Positions 9,496-19,370 of a DNA stretch of 64,000 bases are shown here, one piece after another. Source of the DNA: Bradyrhizobium sp. ORS 278 (GTDB taxonomy: Bacteria; Pseudomonadota; Alphaproteobacteria; Rhizobiales; Xanthobacteraceae). Made by a program: the position numbers and the translations under genes. The stretch is taken from the NCBI RefSeq assembly GCF_000026145.1, contig NC_009445.1, forward strand, positions 186,001 to 250,000, in the 5' to 3' direction. Position 1 is the first letter of the stretch; each line of letters starts with the position of its first letter. The notes beneath the pieces were generated by a model, which saw nothing but the letters and a program-made list of their open reading frames with translations, did no database searches and was not told the origin of the DNA.

Positions 9496-10017
9496 ATGCC
9501 AGCAAGCCTGATCTCGATTCGCACGGCGGCGGGGTCGCGGCAGCGCGGCTGGCTGACGGTGTTGGGCCATGTGATCCCGGTGGCGCTCGGCCGGGGCGGC
9601 GTGCTGGCCAACAAGCGCGAGGGCGACGGCGGCACCCCGCGCGGCACATTCCACCCACGCCGGCTGTGGTGGCGGGCCGACCGCCATCCTCGTCCCCGGA
9701 CGTTCCTGCCGGTCCGCCCGATCCGGCCTGAGGACGCCTGGTGCGAGGATCCCGCCGACCGGCACTACAACCAGCCGATCCGGCTGCGCGGCGATCAGCC
9801 CGGTGACCGGCTGGCGCGCCAGGATCACCTGTACGACTTCATCATCGAGATCGACCACAACACGCGGCCGCGGGTCCCCGGCCGCGGCAGCGCCGTGTTC
9901 CTGCATCTGGCGCGACCGCAGTTCGGGCCGACCGCCGGTTGCGTGGCGATGACCCGGCCGGCGATGCTGCGGCTGTTGCAAAGGATCGGTCCGCGCACCA
10001 GGATCTTCATCTCATAA
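9496..10017 (+). CDS. L,D-transpeptidase (YkuD) fold protein without signal peptide
   Basis: A 173-residue YkuD-fold protein. The catalytic segment is HLARPQFGPTAGCVAM with candidate His137 and nucleophile Cys149, matching the family's HxxxxxxxxxT/SxGC pattern. KREGDGGTPRGTF is the conserved substrate-side loop. The ATG at 9496 is preceded by GAGG at good spacing; the upstream in-frame ATG at 9469 would add nine residues without support. Secreted L,D-transpeptidases cross-link peptidoglycan or attach proteins to it, but no signal peptide or membrane segment is visible here, so either export uses another route or its substrate is different. Downstream is a FAH-family gene on the same strand, 22 bp away. 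Confidence 0.85.
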   Translation: MPASLISIRTAAGSRQRGWLTVLGHVIPVALGRGGVLANKREGDGGTPRGTFHPRRLWWRADRHPRPRTFLPVRPIRPEDAWCEDPADRHYNQPIRLRGDQPGDRLARQDHLYDFIIEIDHNTRPRVPGRGSAVFLHLARPQFGPTAGCVAMTRPAMLRLLQRIGPRTRIFIS

Positions 10018-10039
10018 AAGAGGAGACGGGGAGGACATC

Positions 10040-10825
10040 ATGCGAGCGACCGATCAGCCTGCCGGCGCCTCGGCCATCCTACGCTGGCATTGGCTGCAGG
10101 GAAGCAAGCTGAGCGAGTTGCCGCCGAAGCTGCGCCCGCGCGACAGGGCGGCGGGCTACGCGATCCAGGCCGAGCTCGAGAAGCACTCGGACAAGCCGTT
10201 GTTCGGCTGGAAGATTGCCGCGACCAGCGAAGCCGGGCAGCGCCATATCAACGTTGCCGGCCCGATGGCCGGGCGCATCCTCGCCGAGACGGTCCTGCCG
10301 GTGGACGGCACGGCCTCGATGGCCGGCAACCTGATGCGCGTCGCCGAGCCGGAATTCGCCTTTCGCTTCGGCGTCGACCTGCCGCCGCGGCCGACACCCT
10401 ATGACGTGGCCGAGGTGCTCGCGGCCGTCGACACGCTGCACCCGGCGATCGAGATCCCTGATTCGCGGTTCGCCGAGTTCGTCGGCGCCGGCGAAGCGCA
10501 ACTGATCGCGGACAATGCCTGTGCGCATCTGTTCGTGCTGGGCGAGCCGACATCAGCCGACTGGCGCAGCCGTGATCTCGTCGAAGAGCGGCCCCGCATC
10601 TCGCTCAAGGGCGAGACGTTCATAGGCCATGGCCGCAATGTGCTCGGCGATCCCCGGATCGCGCTGGCCTGGCTGGTCAACGAGCTGCGCGAGCTTGGCA
10701 TCACCGTGCGGGCCGGGCAGGTGATAACCACCGGAACCTGCCATCCGCCGCTGCCGATCACCGGCGGCGATCACATGGAAGCTGATTTTGGCGACCTGGG
10801 GCGGGTGTCGGTCAGGTTCGACTGA
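10040..10825 (+). CDS. 2-keto-4-pentenoate hydratase / fumarylacetoacetate hydrolase-family protein
   Basis: A 261-residue member of the MhpD-like branch of the FAH superfamily, which catalyses hydration or decarboxylation in meta-cleavage pathways. Features include GWKIAATSEAGQ, the acidic metal-binding stretch VAEPEFAFRFG, HPAIEIPDSRF and TTGTCHPPLPITGGD near the C terminus. A strong GAGGAGACGGGGAGGA purine stretch precedes the ATG. No other aromatic-degradation gene is nearby, so the physiological substrate is undefined; the tight spacing suggests co-transcription with the preceding L,D-transpeptidase-fold gene although no functional link is evident. Confidence 0.85.
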   Translation: MRATDQPAGASAILRWHWLQGSKLSELPPKLRPRDRAAGYAIQAELEKHSDKPLFGWKIAATSEAGQRHINVAGPMAGRILAETVLPVDGTASMAGNLMRVAEPEFAFRFGVDLPPRPTPYDVAEVLAAVDTLHPAIEIPDSRFAEFVGAGEAQLIADNACAHLFVLGEPTSADWRSRDLVEERPRISLKGETFIGHGRNVLGDPRIALAWLVNELRELGITVRAGQVITTGTCHPPLPITGGDHMEADFGDLGRVSVRFD

Positions 10826-10867
10826 CAGATGGCGGTCATCGCGAGCGCGGCTCGGGCGGCACCTCGC

Positions 10868-11551
10868 CTAGCGGTGGCCGAAGATCGCCGAGCCCACCCG
10901 CACATGGGTGGCGCCGAACTGGATCGCGGCGGCGAAATCGGCGCTCATGCCCATCGACAAGTTTGCCAGCCCGTTGCGGGCCGCGATCTTGGCCGTGAGC
11001 GCAAAATGCGGACCCGGCGCCTCGTCGACCGGCGGGATGCACATCAGGCCGGAAATCTCGAGTCCGTAATCCCGTCGGCAGGCGGCGATGAAGGCGTCGG
11101 CATCGCCAGGCGCGATGCCCGCCTTCTGCGGCTCCTCGCCGGTGTTGATCTGGACGAACAGCTGCGGATGCCGGCCCTGGGCGCCGATCTCCTTGGCCAG
11201 CGCCGAGCACAGGCTCGGACGGTCGACCGAGTGGATGGCATGGAACAGCGCCACCGCCTCCTTGGCCTTGTTGGACTGCAGCGGTCCGATCAGGTGCAGC
11301 GACAGCCCCGGATGCGCCGCCATCATGACAGGCCATTTCCCCTTGGCTTCCTGAACCCGGTTCTCGCCGAACACGCGCTGGCCCGCCAGGATCACGGGCT
11401 CGATCGCGTCAGCGGCGAAGGTTTTCGACACCGCGATCAGCGTCACCGCGGAGCGGTCGCGCTTGGCGTCGCTGCAGGCGCGCTGGATCTCCTGCTCGAC
11501 CGCCGCGAGCGCGGATGGTGAAGACGAGGTTGCTACGGTCGAGTCGGGCAC
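10868..11551 (-). CDS. YggS/PROSC-family pyridoxal-phosphate homeostasis protein
   Basis: A 227-residue single-domain PLP-binding TIM barrel of the YggS (PLPBP) family, involved in vitamin B6 and amino-acid homeostasis and without known catalytic activity. The PLP lysine is K43 in LIAVSKTF; GENRVQEA, HLIGPLQSNKAK, FVQINTGEEPQKAG, GLMCIPP and LSMGMSADFAAAIQFGATHVRVGSAIFG are all family motifs. It is convergent with the FAH-family gene (42-bp gap) and divergent from the diguanylate cyclase at 11664. Confidence 0.92.
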   Translation of the reverse strand: MPDSTVATSSSPSALAAVEQEIQRACSDAKRDRSAVTLIAVSKTFAADAIEPVILAGQRVFGENRVQEAKGKWPVMMAAHPGLSLHLIGPLQSNKAKEAVALFHAIHSVDRPSLCSALAKEIGAQGRHPQLFVQINTGEEPQKAGIAPGDADAFIAACRRDYGLEISGLMCIPPVDEAPGPHFALTAKIAARNGLANLSMGMSADFAAAIQFGATHVRVGSAIFGHR

Positions 11552-11663
11552 GATGACATCCGTGGTTCGGTAGATTTACGGGTTTGGCTGCAATTTTACG
11601 GAGTTCGAAAAAGGGTTCTTGAACCCTTCCCCTTACCCTGCTCGCCGGGGGTAGGGGACAGAA

Positions 11664-13361
11664 ATGCCAAGCATCCGCTTCAATCGCAATAGAGTGAAGC
11701 TGAACCGGCTGATGGGGATCCGCGCGCGTCTGGCGCTGCTCGCCCTGATCCTGGTGGCGCCGCTGATGCTGGAACGCGCCCGCTCGCTGGAAAGCGCCAG
11801 AACCCGGCAGATCGCGCTCGCCTCCGAAGAATTCTTTGCCCTCGCCCGCCAAAGCGCCGACATGCAGCGCGAAGTCATCATGTCGGTGGAAACCGTGCTG
11901 AAGTCGACGGCCTATGTCCGGGCCTCGGCCGCCGGCATCAGCCGCAGCTGCGACATGATGCGGGCCAGCCTGCCGACGACGCTGCCCTGGATCCGCACCT
12001 TGATGATCGCCGGCCGCGACGGCCGCATCCAGTGCTCGACCAACAACCAATATGTCGGGCTCGATTTCAGCGACCGGCCTTATTTCCGTGGCGCCCAGGA
12101 GGCGCGCGACTTCGTCTTCAGCGACTATCTGCTGTCGAAGCCCACGCAGATGCCGATTGTGATGGCGGCCTATCCGGTCGGCGCGATCACCGGCGAGCCG
12201 GATGCGGTGATGCTGGCCAGCGTGAACCTGGAATGGATGTCCAAGATCATGAGTAATCTTGGCGGCCGTCCGGGCATCACCGCGGTGCTGATCGACAGCG
12301 AGGGAACCGTGCTGGCGGCGCCGGCCGATCGCACCGAGCTCATCGGACGTCCGCTCGACAGCGTGCCGTTGTTGTCGGCCGTCGCCGAGACTGCGATGAG
12401 CTCGAGCAAACAATCGGACACGATGAGCTTCACGGCGGCCGACGGCTCGAAGCGCGCCATCACCTTCACCCGCATCACCGACACCGGATCGCGCCTGATC
12501 GTGAGCATCGACGAGACGCGCGTCACCGCCGCGATCGATCGCGAGATCCGCAACGCCTATCTGCAGGCCGGCCTGGTCTGCCTGATGGTGCTCCTCGGTG
12601 CGCTGATCGCCGCCGAGAAGCTGATCGTGAAGCCGGTCAACATGCTCGCGGCCACCGCCAAGCGCTTCGGTCTTGGCCATTGGTCGGCGCGGGTCGCCAC
12701 CAAGCATCTGCCGTCGGAATTCGTGCCGCTGGCGAAGTCGTTCAATGCGATGGCCGCCAAGCTGGGCCAGCGCGAGCGCGAGCTGGTGGCCGCCAACGAC
12801 CGGCTCACGGTCATGGCGTCGATCGACATGCTCTCGGGCCTTGCCAACCGGCGCGGCTTCCAGAACCGCATCGACGTCGAATGGGATCGCGCGCAGCAGA
12901 CCGGGAGCGATCTGTCGCTCCTGATGATCGATGTCGACCATTTCAAGCTCTACAACGACACCTATGGTCATCCCGAAGGTGACGCCTGCCTGTCGCGGCT
13001 CGGCGAGACGCTGGCGCAGATCGCGGGCGCGACAACGGCCTTCGCCGGCCGCTACGGTGGCGAGGAATTCTGTCTGCTGCTCCCGGGCATGAGCGCCAGG
13101 CAGGCGCTGGAGATCGGCGAGCTGGTCCGCGCCGCGGTGCTCGAGCTGGAGCTGCCGCATGCGACGTCCGTTCACCAATGCGTCACCGTCAGCGTCGGGG
13201 TCGCGTCGACCCGGCCCAATGCGGCGCTGACACCCGCCGACCTGATCGAAGCGGCCGACGCCGCGCTCTATGCCGCCAAGCATCGTGGTCGCAACACGGT
13301 CGTCGCGCATGGTTTCGGCGATGTCCTGGAGGCTGACAGTGACGTCGCACGCGCCGGCTGA
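11664..13361 (+). CDS. Membrane diguanylate cyclase (double Cache - HAMP - GGDEF)
   Basis: A 565-residue predicted membrane sensor that makes cyclic di-GMP from two GTP. An N-terminal membrane segment (about residues 21-35) leads into a periplasmic sensor with Cache-like FSDRPYFRGAQE and PIVMAAYPV; a second membrane helix (about 300-320) is followed by a HAMP-like region and a GGDEF domain beginning at ASIDMLSGLANRRGF. The signature is RYGGEEF with GGEEF at 465-469. The position usually occupied by the inhibitory RxxD site has no RxxD, so product feedback through the I-site is not expected. It is convergent with another diguanylate cyclase whose stop lies only 20 bp away. Confidence 0.92.
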   Translation: MPSIRFNRNRVKLNRLMGIRARLALLALILVAPLMLERARSLESARTRQIALASEEFFALARQSADMQREVIMSVETVLKSTAYVRASAAGISRSCDMMRASLPTTLPWIRTLMIAGRDGRIQCSTNNQYVGLDFSDRPYFRGAQEARDFVFSDYLLSKPTQMPIVMAAYPVGAITGEPDAVMLASVNLEWMSKIMSNLGGRPGITAVLIDSEGTVLAAPADRTELIGRPLDSVPLLSAVAETAMSSSKQSDTMSFTAADGSKRAITFTRITDTGSRLIVSIDETRVTAAIDREIRNAYLQAGLVCLMVLLGALIAAEKLIVKPVNMLAATAKRFGLGHWSARVATKHLPSEFVPLAKSFNAMAAKLGQRERELVAANDRLTVMASIDMLSGLANRRGFQNRIDVEWDRAQQTGSDLSLLMIDVDHFKLYNDTYGHPEGDACLSRLGETLAQIAGATTAFAGRYGGEEFCLLLPGMSARQALEIGELVRAAVLELELPHATSVHQCVTVSVGVASTRPNAALTPADLIEAADAALYAAKHRGRNTVVAHGFGDVLEADSDVARAG

Positions 13362-13381
13362 GCCGGCACCGCGAAAGCCGG

Positions 13382-14440
13382 TCAGCCAACGGCCAGCTTG
13401 CGATCGAGCTCGAGCTCGGTCACCACGCGATTGCGGCCGAGCTTCTTGGCCAGATACAGCGCGCGATCGCAGCGATCGATCAGATCGGCCATCGACTCGC
13501 CGAACTGGAACTGGCCAACGCCGATCGAGACCGTGATCTGCGGCAGGACCTCGCCGGTCGAGCGGCGGGTGAACTGACAGTCGGCAATGGTGCGCCGGAT
13601 GCGCTCTGCCATTCCCGTGCAGCCTTCGAGATCGGTCTCCGGCAGCACCGCGATGAGCTCCTCGCCGCCATAGCGGGCGGGAAGATCCTTCTCGCGCACG
13701 CGCTCGCGCAGCGCCTTGGCGACGAGGCGCAGCACCTGGTCGCCGACGCCGTGACCATAATTGTCGTTGAACTTCTTGAAGTGGTCGACGTCGATCAGGA
13801 GAATGCTGAGCGGCTCGTCGCGCTCCATCGCCTCGATCTGCGCATGACGGAAGAACTCCTCGAGCGCGCGGCGGTTCGGCAGACCGGTGAGCGTATCGGT
13901 GCGCGCACGCTGCTCCGACTTGTTGAGCGAGTCGCGGATGGTGTCGAGCTCGCGCGACTTCTCGGCAAAGCTCGCTTCCAGCTTCGCGGCACGCGCGGTC
14001 GCCTGGGCCAGCTCGCTGACGAGATTTTCGATCAGGATCTTCGGATCAACGCCCTGCTCGCTGCGCTCGGCGACGCCGTCGATCGCGGCCATGTGTGTGC
14101 GGTTGTCGGCGATCGCGGCCGTCAAATAGCTCTTGGCGGAGTCCATCACGCCATGCAGCTGCTGCGACACTTTATGGACGACGGCCGCTTCCGTGCCCTG
14201 CTGGCCGATATAGGTGTCGAACAGCGCCTGGTTGGTGGTCTTGTCGAACTTGCGCTTGTTGCTGACGAGGATGTCGACGGCGCGCTTGAGGTCGGACGCG
14301 GAGCCGAGGGAGTATTTGAACCACAGATGGAAGTTGTTAGGCGTCGGTGGTACGCGCTGTTGGGCCATGGATTTCATGGCCTTTTCCGCGACAGTCGTCG
14401 CGTACTCGAAGTCAAGCTCGTCGAACGTAGCGCCGGACAC
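13382..14440 (-). CDS. Soluble diguanylate cyclase (GGDEF) with uncharacterised N-terminal domain
   Basis: A 352-residue cytoplasmic protein with a helical N-terminal half (about 1-185; TPNNFHLWFKYSLG and a coiled-coil-like LVSELAQATARAAKLEASF) and a C-terminal GGDEF domain from ARTDTLTGLPNRRALEEFF. The active-site signature is RYGGEEL, and the inhibitory I-site RxxD is present as REKD five residues before it, unlike the neighbouring cyclase. No transmembrane helix is seen. Its promoter region (14441-14691) is shared with the divergent leuS. The signal sensed by the N-terminal half is unknown. Confidence 0.92.
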   Translation of the reverse strand: MSGATFDELDFEYATTVAEKAMKSMAQQRVPPTPNNFHLWFKYSLGSASDLKRAVDILVSNKRKFDKTTNQALFDTYIGQQGTEAAVVHKVSQQLHGVMDSAKSYLTAAIADNRTHMAAIDGVAERSEQGVDPKILIENLVSELAQATARAAKLEASFAEKSRELDTIRDSLNKSEQRARTDTLTGLPNRRALEEFFRHAQIEAMERDEPLSILLIDVDHFKKFNDNYGHGVGDQVLRLVAKALRERVREKDLPARYGGEELIAVLPETDLEGCTGMAERIRRTIADCQFTRRSTGEVLPQITVSIGVGQFQFGESMADLIDRCDRALYLAKKLGRNRVVTELELDRKLAVG

Positions 14441-14691
14441 GATGTGGAGTGACCCCAGATGCGGGCGGATGCCTGGATGTATGCACTCAGTCTCCCATTC
14501 AAGTCTTAACCGCGCCTCAACCCGACCTCCGACACTCCCGCCGGGGTGCGCAAAAAACCCGCGATTACCGCCGCTTAGCAGCTGCCCGAAATGGTATCAT
14601 CATCTGCCGCCCCATTGACCCGCATGCCGCTTTTGTGGCCTAGTCCGCCGTCGAAAAACGACGCGAATCCTCGAAAATTACAAGCGATTCC

Positions 14692-17316
14692 ATGACATCC
14701 GAACGCTACAACGCCCGTGAAGCCGAGCCGCGCTGGCAGCGCCAGTGGGACGAGAAGGCGATTTTCGCCACCAAGAACGACGATCCGCGTCCGAAATACT
14801 ACGTACTCGAGATGTTTCCCTATCCGTCGGGACGCATCCATATCGGCCATGTCCGTAATTATACGCTGGGCGACGTGCTGGCGCGATTCATGCGCGCCAA
14901 GGGCTTCAACGTGCTGCATCCGATGGGGTGGGATGCGTTCGGCCTGCCGGCGGAAAACGCCGCGATCGAGCGAAAGGTGGCGCCGAAGGCCTGGACCTAC
15001 GACAACATCGCCGCGATGAAGAAGCAGCTGCGCTCGATCGGCCTGTCGCTGGACTGGGCGCGCGAGTTCGCGACCTGCGATCCGTCCTACTACAAGCACC
15101 AGCAGAAGATGTTCCTGGACTTCATGCAAGCCGGGCTAGTGGAGCGCGAGCAGCGCAAGGTGAACTGGGATCCGGTCGACATGACCGTGCTCGCCAACGA
15201 GCAGGTGATCGACGGCCGCGGCTGGCGCTCCGGTGCGGTGGTCGAACAGCGCGAGATGAACCAGTGGGTGTTCAAGATCACGAAGTACTCGCAGGAGCTG
15301 CTGGACGCGCTCGACGGGCTGGACCGCTGGCCGGACAAGGTGCGGCTGATGCAGCGCAACTGGATCGGCCGCTCCGAAGGCCTGCTGATCCGCTTCGCGC
15401 TGGATCCGAAGACTGTGCCCGCCGGCGAGAGCGAGCTGAAGATCTTCACCACGCGGCCGGACACGCTGTTCGGCGCCAAGTTCATGGCGATCTCGGCCGA
15501 CCATCCGCTGGCGCAGGCGGCTGCCGCGAAGAACCCCGAGCTCGCTGCGTTCATCGCCGAGATCAAGCGCATCGGCACCGCGCAGGAGGCGATCGACACC
15601 GCCGAGAAGCAGGGTTTTGACACCGGCATCCGCGCCGTGCATCCGTTCGACCCGAGCTGGACCCTGCCGGTCTATGTCGCCAACTTCGTGCTGATGGAAT
15701 ACGGCACCGGCGCCATCTTTGGCTGCCCGGCGCATGACCAGCGCGACCTCGACTTCGTCAACAAATACGGCCTCGGCAACACGCCGGTGGTCTGCCCCGA
15801 GGGTCAGGACCCCGCGAGCTTCGTGATCACCGACACCGCCTACGACGGTGACGGCCGCATGATCAATTCGCGCTTCCTCGACGGGATGACGATCGCGCAG
15901 GCCAAGGACGAGGTCGCCAAGCGGCTGGAGAGCGAGCAGCGTGGCGGCTCGCCGATCGGCGAGCGCCAGGTCAATTTCCGCCTGCGCGACTGGGGCATCT
16001 CGCGGCAGCGCTATTGGGGCTGCCCGATCCCGGTGATCCATTGCGCCACATGCGATGTGGTGCCGGTCCCGGCTGGGGATCTGCCGGTGGTGCTGCCGGA
16101 CGACGTCACCTTCGACAAGCCAGGCAACGCGCTGGATCACCATCCGACCTGGAAGCACGTCACCTGCCCGAAATGCGGTGGCAAGGCCACGCGCGAAACC
16201 GACACCATGGACACGTTCGTGGATTCGTCCTGGTACTTCGCGCGCTTCACCGATCCGTGGAACGAGACCGCGCCGACGACGCCCGCGGTCGCCAACCGGA
16301 TGATGCCGGTCGACCAGTATATCGGCGGCGTCGAGCACGCGATCCTGCACCTGCTGTACAGCCGGTTCTTCACCCGCGCGATGAAGGCGACCGGCCACGT
16401 CGCGATGGACGAGCCGTTCGCCGGCATGTTCACGCAGGGCATGGTGGTGCACGAGACGTATCAGAAGGCTGACGGCACCTACGTCAATCCGGCCGACGTG
16501 AAGATCGAGGTTGGCGGCAATGGCCGCCGCGCGGTGCTGACCGCGACCGGCGAGGACATCACGATCGGCCCGATCGAGAAGATGTCGAAGTCGAAGAAGA
16601 ACACCGTCGACCCCGACGACATCATCGAGAGCTACGGCGCCGACGTCGCGCGCTGGTTCATGCTGTCGGACTCGCCGCCGGACCGCGACGTGATCTGGAG
16701 CGACGAGCGCGTCCAGGGCGCGGCGCGCTTCGTCCAGCGTCTGTGGCGGCTGGTCAACGAATCGGTCGCGGCGTCCGCCGAGGCCCCCTCCTCCCGTCCG
16801 GCCAATTTCAGCGCGGACGCGCTGGCGCTGCGCAAGGCGGCGCATGGTGCGCTCGACAAGGTGACCGGCGGCATCGAGCGGCTGCACTTCAACGTCTGCC
16901 TGGCGCATATCCGCGAATTCGCCAATGCCTTGGCCGACGTGCTGGCAAAGCCGGCCAAGCCGGCGCCGGACCTCGCCTGGGCGACCCGCGAGGCGGCCGG
17001 CATCCTGGTGCAGCTGTTCTCGCCGATGATGCCGCATCTGGCCGAGGAATGCTGGCAGGTGCTCGGTCACTCCGGGCTGATCTCTGAGGCCTCCTGGCCG
17101 CAAATCGAACGAGATTTGCTGGTTGAGGACAGCATGACCCTGGTCGTGCAGGTCAACGGCAAGAAGCGCGGAGAAGTCACAGTCGCCAGCAACGCGCAGA
17201 ATCCGGAAATTGAGTCTGCCGTTTTGGCCCTCGATGCAGTAAAAGTCGCGCTGGATGGCAAGCCCGTCCGCAAGGTGATCATTGTTCCCAAGAGGATCGT
17301 GAATGTCGTCGGCTAG
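14692..17316 (+). CDS. leuS: Leucyl-tRNA synthetase
   Basis: The 874-residue class I aminoacyl-tRNA synthetase charges tRNA-Leu. The ATP-binding HIGH motif is at 50-53 ([15 protein letters not shown]) and KMSKS at 630-634; between them lies the CP1 editing domain with [13 protein letters not shown] zinc-like segment CATC ... CPKCGG is at about 450-500, and the C-terminal anticodon-binding and tail region ends in [11 protein letters not shown] and [10 protein letters not shown]. It overlaps lptE by 14 bp, giving the conserved leuS-lptE-holA order. Confidence 0.97.
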   Translation: MTSERYNAREAEPRWQRQWDEKAIFATKNDDPRPKYYVLEMFPYPSGRIHIGHVRNYTLGDVLARFMRAKGFNVLHPMGWDAFGLPAENAAIERKVAPKAWTYDNIAAMKKQLRSIGLSLDWAREFATCDPSYYKHQQKMFLDFMQAGLVEREQRKVNWDPVDMTVLANEQVIDGRGWRSGAVVEQREMNQWVFKITKYSQELLDALDGLDRWPDKVRLMQRNWIGRSEGLLIRFALDPKTVPAGESELKIFTTRPDTLFGAKFMAISADHPLAQAAAAKNPELAAFIAEIKRIGTAQEAIDTAEKQGFDTGIRAVHPFDPSWTLPVYVANFVLMEYGTGAIFGCPAHDQRDLDFVNKYGLGNTPVVCPEGQDPASFVITDTAYDGDGRMINSRFLDGMTIAQAKDEVAKRLESEQRGGSPIGERQVNFRLRDWGISRQRYWGCPIPVIHCATCDVVPVPAGDLPVVLPDDVTFDKPGNALDHHPTWKHVTCPKCGGKATRETDTMDTFVDSSWYFARFTDPWNETAPTTPAVANRMMPVDQYIGGVEHAILHLLYSRFFTRAMKATGHVAMDEPFAGMFTQGMVVHETYQKADGTYVNPADVKIEVGGNGRRAVLTATGEDITIGPIEKMSKSKKNTVDPDDIIESYGADVARWFMLSDSPPDRDVIWSDERVQGAARFVQRLWRLVNESVAASAEAPSSRPANFSADALALRKAAHGALDKVTGGIERLHFNVCLAHIREFANALADVLAKPAKPAPDLAWATREAAGILVQLFSPMMPHLAEECWQVLGHSGLISEASWPQIERDLLVEDSMTLVVQVNGKKRGEVTVASNAQNPEIESAVLALDAVKVALDGKPVRKVIIVPKRIVNVVG

Positions 17317-17854
17317 GTTTCGGATCGCTGCACGCCTGATCGCCGTGGCCGCGCTGGCTGGGCTGACGGCTGGCTGCTTCCAGCCGATGTATGCCGAGCA
17401 TGCCGACGGCACCCCGGGCCTGCGCGACAAGCTCATGGGCGTCGAGCTGCCGCCGGTCGACAAGCCGAACGCCTCGCCCGAGGCACGCCTCGGCGTCGCT
17501 ATCCGCAACTCCCTCGCCTTCAAGCTCTACGGCACTGCCACGGGAACGGCGCCGACGCACAAGCTGGTGCTGAAGTTCCAGACCAGCCGCTCCTCGCTGA
17601 TCGTCTCGCAGACCACCGGTCTGCCGACGACCGAAAATGTCGGCATCGACGTCCAGTACAATCTGGTCGAGCTGGCCACCAACAAGTCGGTGATGACCGG
17701 CACGACCTTCGCGCGCACGTCCTACGACATTCCCGGCTCCTACCAGCGTTTCGCCCGGCAGCGAGCGTTCAACGATGCCGAGGACCGCGCCTCGGAGGAG
17801 GTCGCGGAGAAGATCAAGACGCGGCTCGCGGCCTATTTCACCGCGGGCACCTGA
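17303..17854 (+). CDS. lptE: LPS-assembly lipoprotein LptE
   Basis: A 183-residue lipoprotein that plugs and stabilises the LptD barrel during LPS insertion in the outer membrane. The lipoprotein signal peptide ends in LTAGC (Cys about residue 26), followed by FQPMYA, the typical LptE N terminus ('GFxPLY'). The remainder has the expected alternating strands. The start ATG lies within the last codons of leuS. Its place between leuS and holA is diagnostic for lptE even where sequence conservation is low. Confidence 0.9.
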   Translation: MSSARFRIAARLIAVAALAGLTAGCFQPMYAEHADGTPGLRDKLMGVELPPVDKPNASPEARLGVAIRNSLAFKLYGTATGTAPTHKLVLKFQTSRSSLIVSQTTGLPTTENVGIDVQYNLVELATNKSVMTGTTFARTSYDIPGSYQRFARQRAFNDAEDRASEEVAEKIKTRLAAYFTAGT

Positions 17855-17872
17855 CGCACGGCTGACACCGCC

Positions 17873-18901
17873 GTGGTCGCGCTGCGCGGACGAGACATCG
17901 ACGCCTTTCTCGCCAAGCCGGACGCGGCCCGTCCGCTGATCCTGCTGTATGGTCCGGACGCGGGCCTGGTCCGCGAACGAGCCGAGGCGCTAATCGCCTC
18001 CGCCGTCGACAATCCCGACGATCCGTTTTCCGTCGTGCGCCTCGATGGCGACGAGCTCGCTGCCGAGCCGTCGCGCCTGGTCGACGAGGCGATGACCGTG
18101 CCGCTGTTCGGCGGCCGCCGCGCCATCCGTGTCCGCGCCGGATCGCGTATCTTCGCCAGTGGCGTCGAGACACTGAGCCAGATGAATGTGCGCGACTGCC
18201 GGATCGTCATCGAGGCCGGCGACATCCGGCCCGATTCGCCGCTGCGCAAGATCTGCGAAAAGGCCGCGACCGCCGTGGCGATTGGCTGCTATCCCGACAC
18301 GGAGCGCGATCTCGCCAGGCTGATCGACGACGAACTGCGCACCGCTAATCTGCGCATGGCGCCAGATGCGCGGTCATATCTGATGGCGCTGCTCGGCGGC
18401 GACCGCCAGGCGTCGCGCAACGAGATCCGCAAGCTGACGCTGTTCGCGCATGGCGAAGGCGAGGTGACGCTCGACCATGTGATGGCGGTGGTCGCCGATG
18501 CCTCCGAGATGAAGCTCGACCCGATCGTCGACGGCGCCTTCGGCGGCAAGCCCGACGTGGTCGAGACCGAGTTCGGCAAGGCGATGATCGCCGGCACCTA
18601 TCCCGGTGTGATCATCTCGGCGGCGCAGCGTCATGCGGCGTGGCTGCACAAATCGGCGCTCGCCGTCGCTTCGGGCGCGCCGGTCTCCTCCATCCTCGAG
18701 GGTGGGTTTCCGCGGCTGCACTTCTCGCGCAAGCCGAGCGCCGAAGTCGCGCTGCGCAACTTCTCCCCTGCCCGGCTGCTGCCGATCATCGACCAGCTGG
18801 CCACGGCCGCGCTCGACATGCGCAAGCAGCCGGGACTGGCGGCCGCGATCGCGCAGCGGACGTTGCTGTCGATCGCCGTGGCGGCACGGCGGAAGGGATG
18901 A
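17873..18901 (+). CDS. holA: DNA polymerase III delta subunit
   Basis: A 342-residue clamp-loader subunit that opens the beta sliding clamp. N-terminal LILLYGPDAGLVRERAEALI resembles the inactive P-loop region of delta; TVPLFGGRRAIRV and NEIRKLTLFA (helix of domain II) and the C-terminal helical domain are typical. The start is a GTG at 17873, 18 bp after lptE. It ends the leuS-lptE-holA transcript; a repeat-filled gap follows. Confidence 0.92.
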   Translation: MVALRGRDIDAFLAKPDAARPLILLYGPDAGLVRERAEALIASAVDNPDDPFSVVRLDGDELAAEPSRLVDEAMTVPLFGGRRAIRVRAGSRIFASGVETLSQMNVRDCRIVIEAGDIRPDSPLRKICEKAATAVAIGCYPDTERDLARLIDDELRTANLRMAPDARSYLMALLGGDRQASRNEIRKLTLFAHGEGEVTLDHVMAVVADASEMKLDPIVDGAFGGKPDVVETEFGKAMIAGTYPGVIISAAQRHAAWLHKSALAVASGAPVSSILEGGFPRLHFSRKPSAEVALRNFSPARLLPIIDQLATAALDMRKQPGLAAAIAQRTLLSIAVAARRKG

Positions 18902-19059
18902 TGATTCAGAATGGGGCTCAGGCGGCAGCGGTGTCGAAGACATCGGCTCGTTGACGCGCGACGTCGAATACGTAGTCCCAGTGAACCCGAGACGCCTCCC
19001 CAATCGCCGCCGTCATTCCTGGCCAAGATACCGCCCCAACTTGGCCACCGCTTTATCCG

Positions 19060-19135
19060 CGTCATTGCGAGCGCAGCGAAGCAATCCAGAGTCCCGTCCA
19101 CGCCCCTGGATTGCTTCGCTGCGCTCGCAATGACG
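19060..19135. repeat. 30-bp perfect inverted repeat (family A), copy 2
   Basis: Arms 19060-19089 and 19106-19135 are perfectly complementary (30 bp) around a 16-nt loop. It has the same design as the element at 6705-6780 with a few arm differences. The gap 18902-19370 between holA and parB carries this and the family C element and no gene. Confidence 0.9.
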
Positions 19136-19171
19136 GACGAAAGAGCTGCAATTACTTTGGACTAATAGCTC

Positions 19172-19290
19172 GTCATGCTCGGGCTTGACCCGCCTGCGCG
19201 GCCGAAGCCGCTTCGGCGCGGCGAAGGCCCGGGCATCCATCAACTTGGGGTTTCTGAAAGATGGATGGCCGGGTCGAGCCCGGCCATGAC
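19172..19290. repeat. Dispersed repeat (family C), long copy
   Basis: The element runs from CGTCATGCTCGGGCTTGACCC to GGGTCGAGCCCGGCCATGAC, an imperfect inverted repeat with an inner CCGAAGCCGCTTCGG palindrome and a 'cccgggcatccatc' / 'gatggatggccggg' pair. Related shorter elements lie at 7944-7992 and 25600-25632. Confidence 0.7.
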
Positions 19291-19370
19291 AAAGGTGAGA
19301 GCAGAACGACCTAACAGGAGCCTCGAGGGAGGAAATCGCGGCGACGCAGTTAGCGGGTCCGAGCTGACAC

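Noticed and set aside
11409..13310. A 633-codon open frame antisense to the membrane diguanylate cyclase
   Set aside because: It is Arg/Gly/His-rich, has no recognisable motif, and is the usual product of codon bias in GC-rich DNA opposite a clear GGDEF protein.
15136..17523. A 795-codon open frame antisense to leuS and lptE
   Set aside because: Same cause; leuS and lptE on the other strand have complete family motifs.
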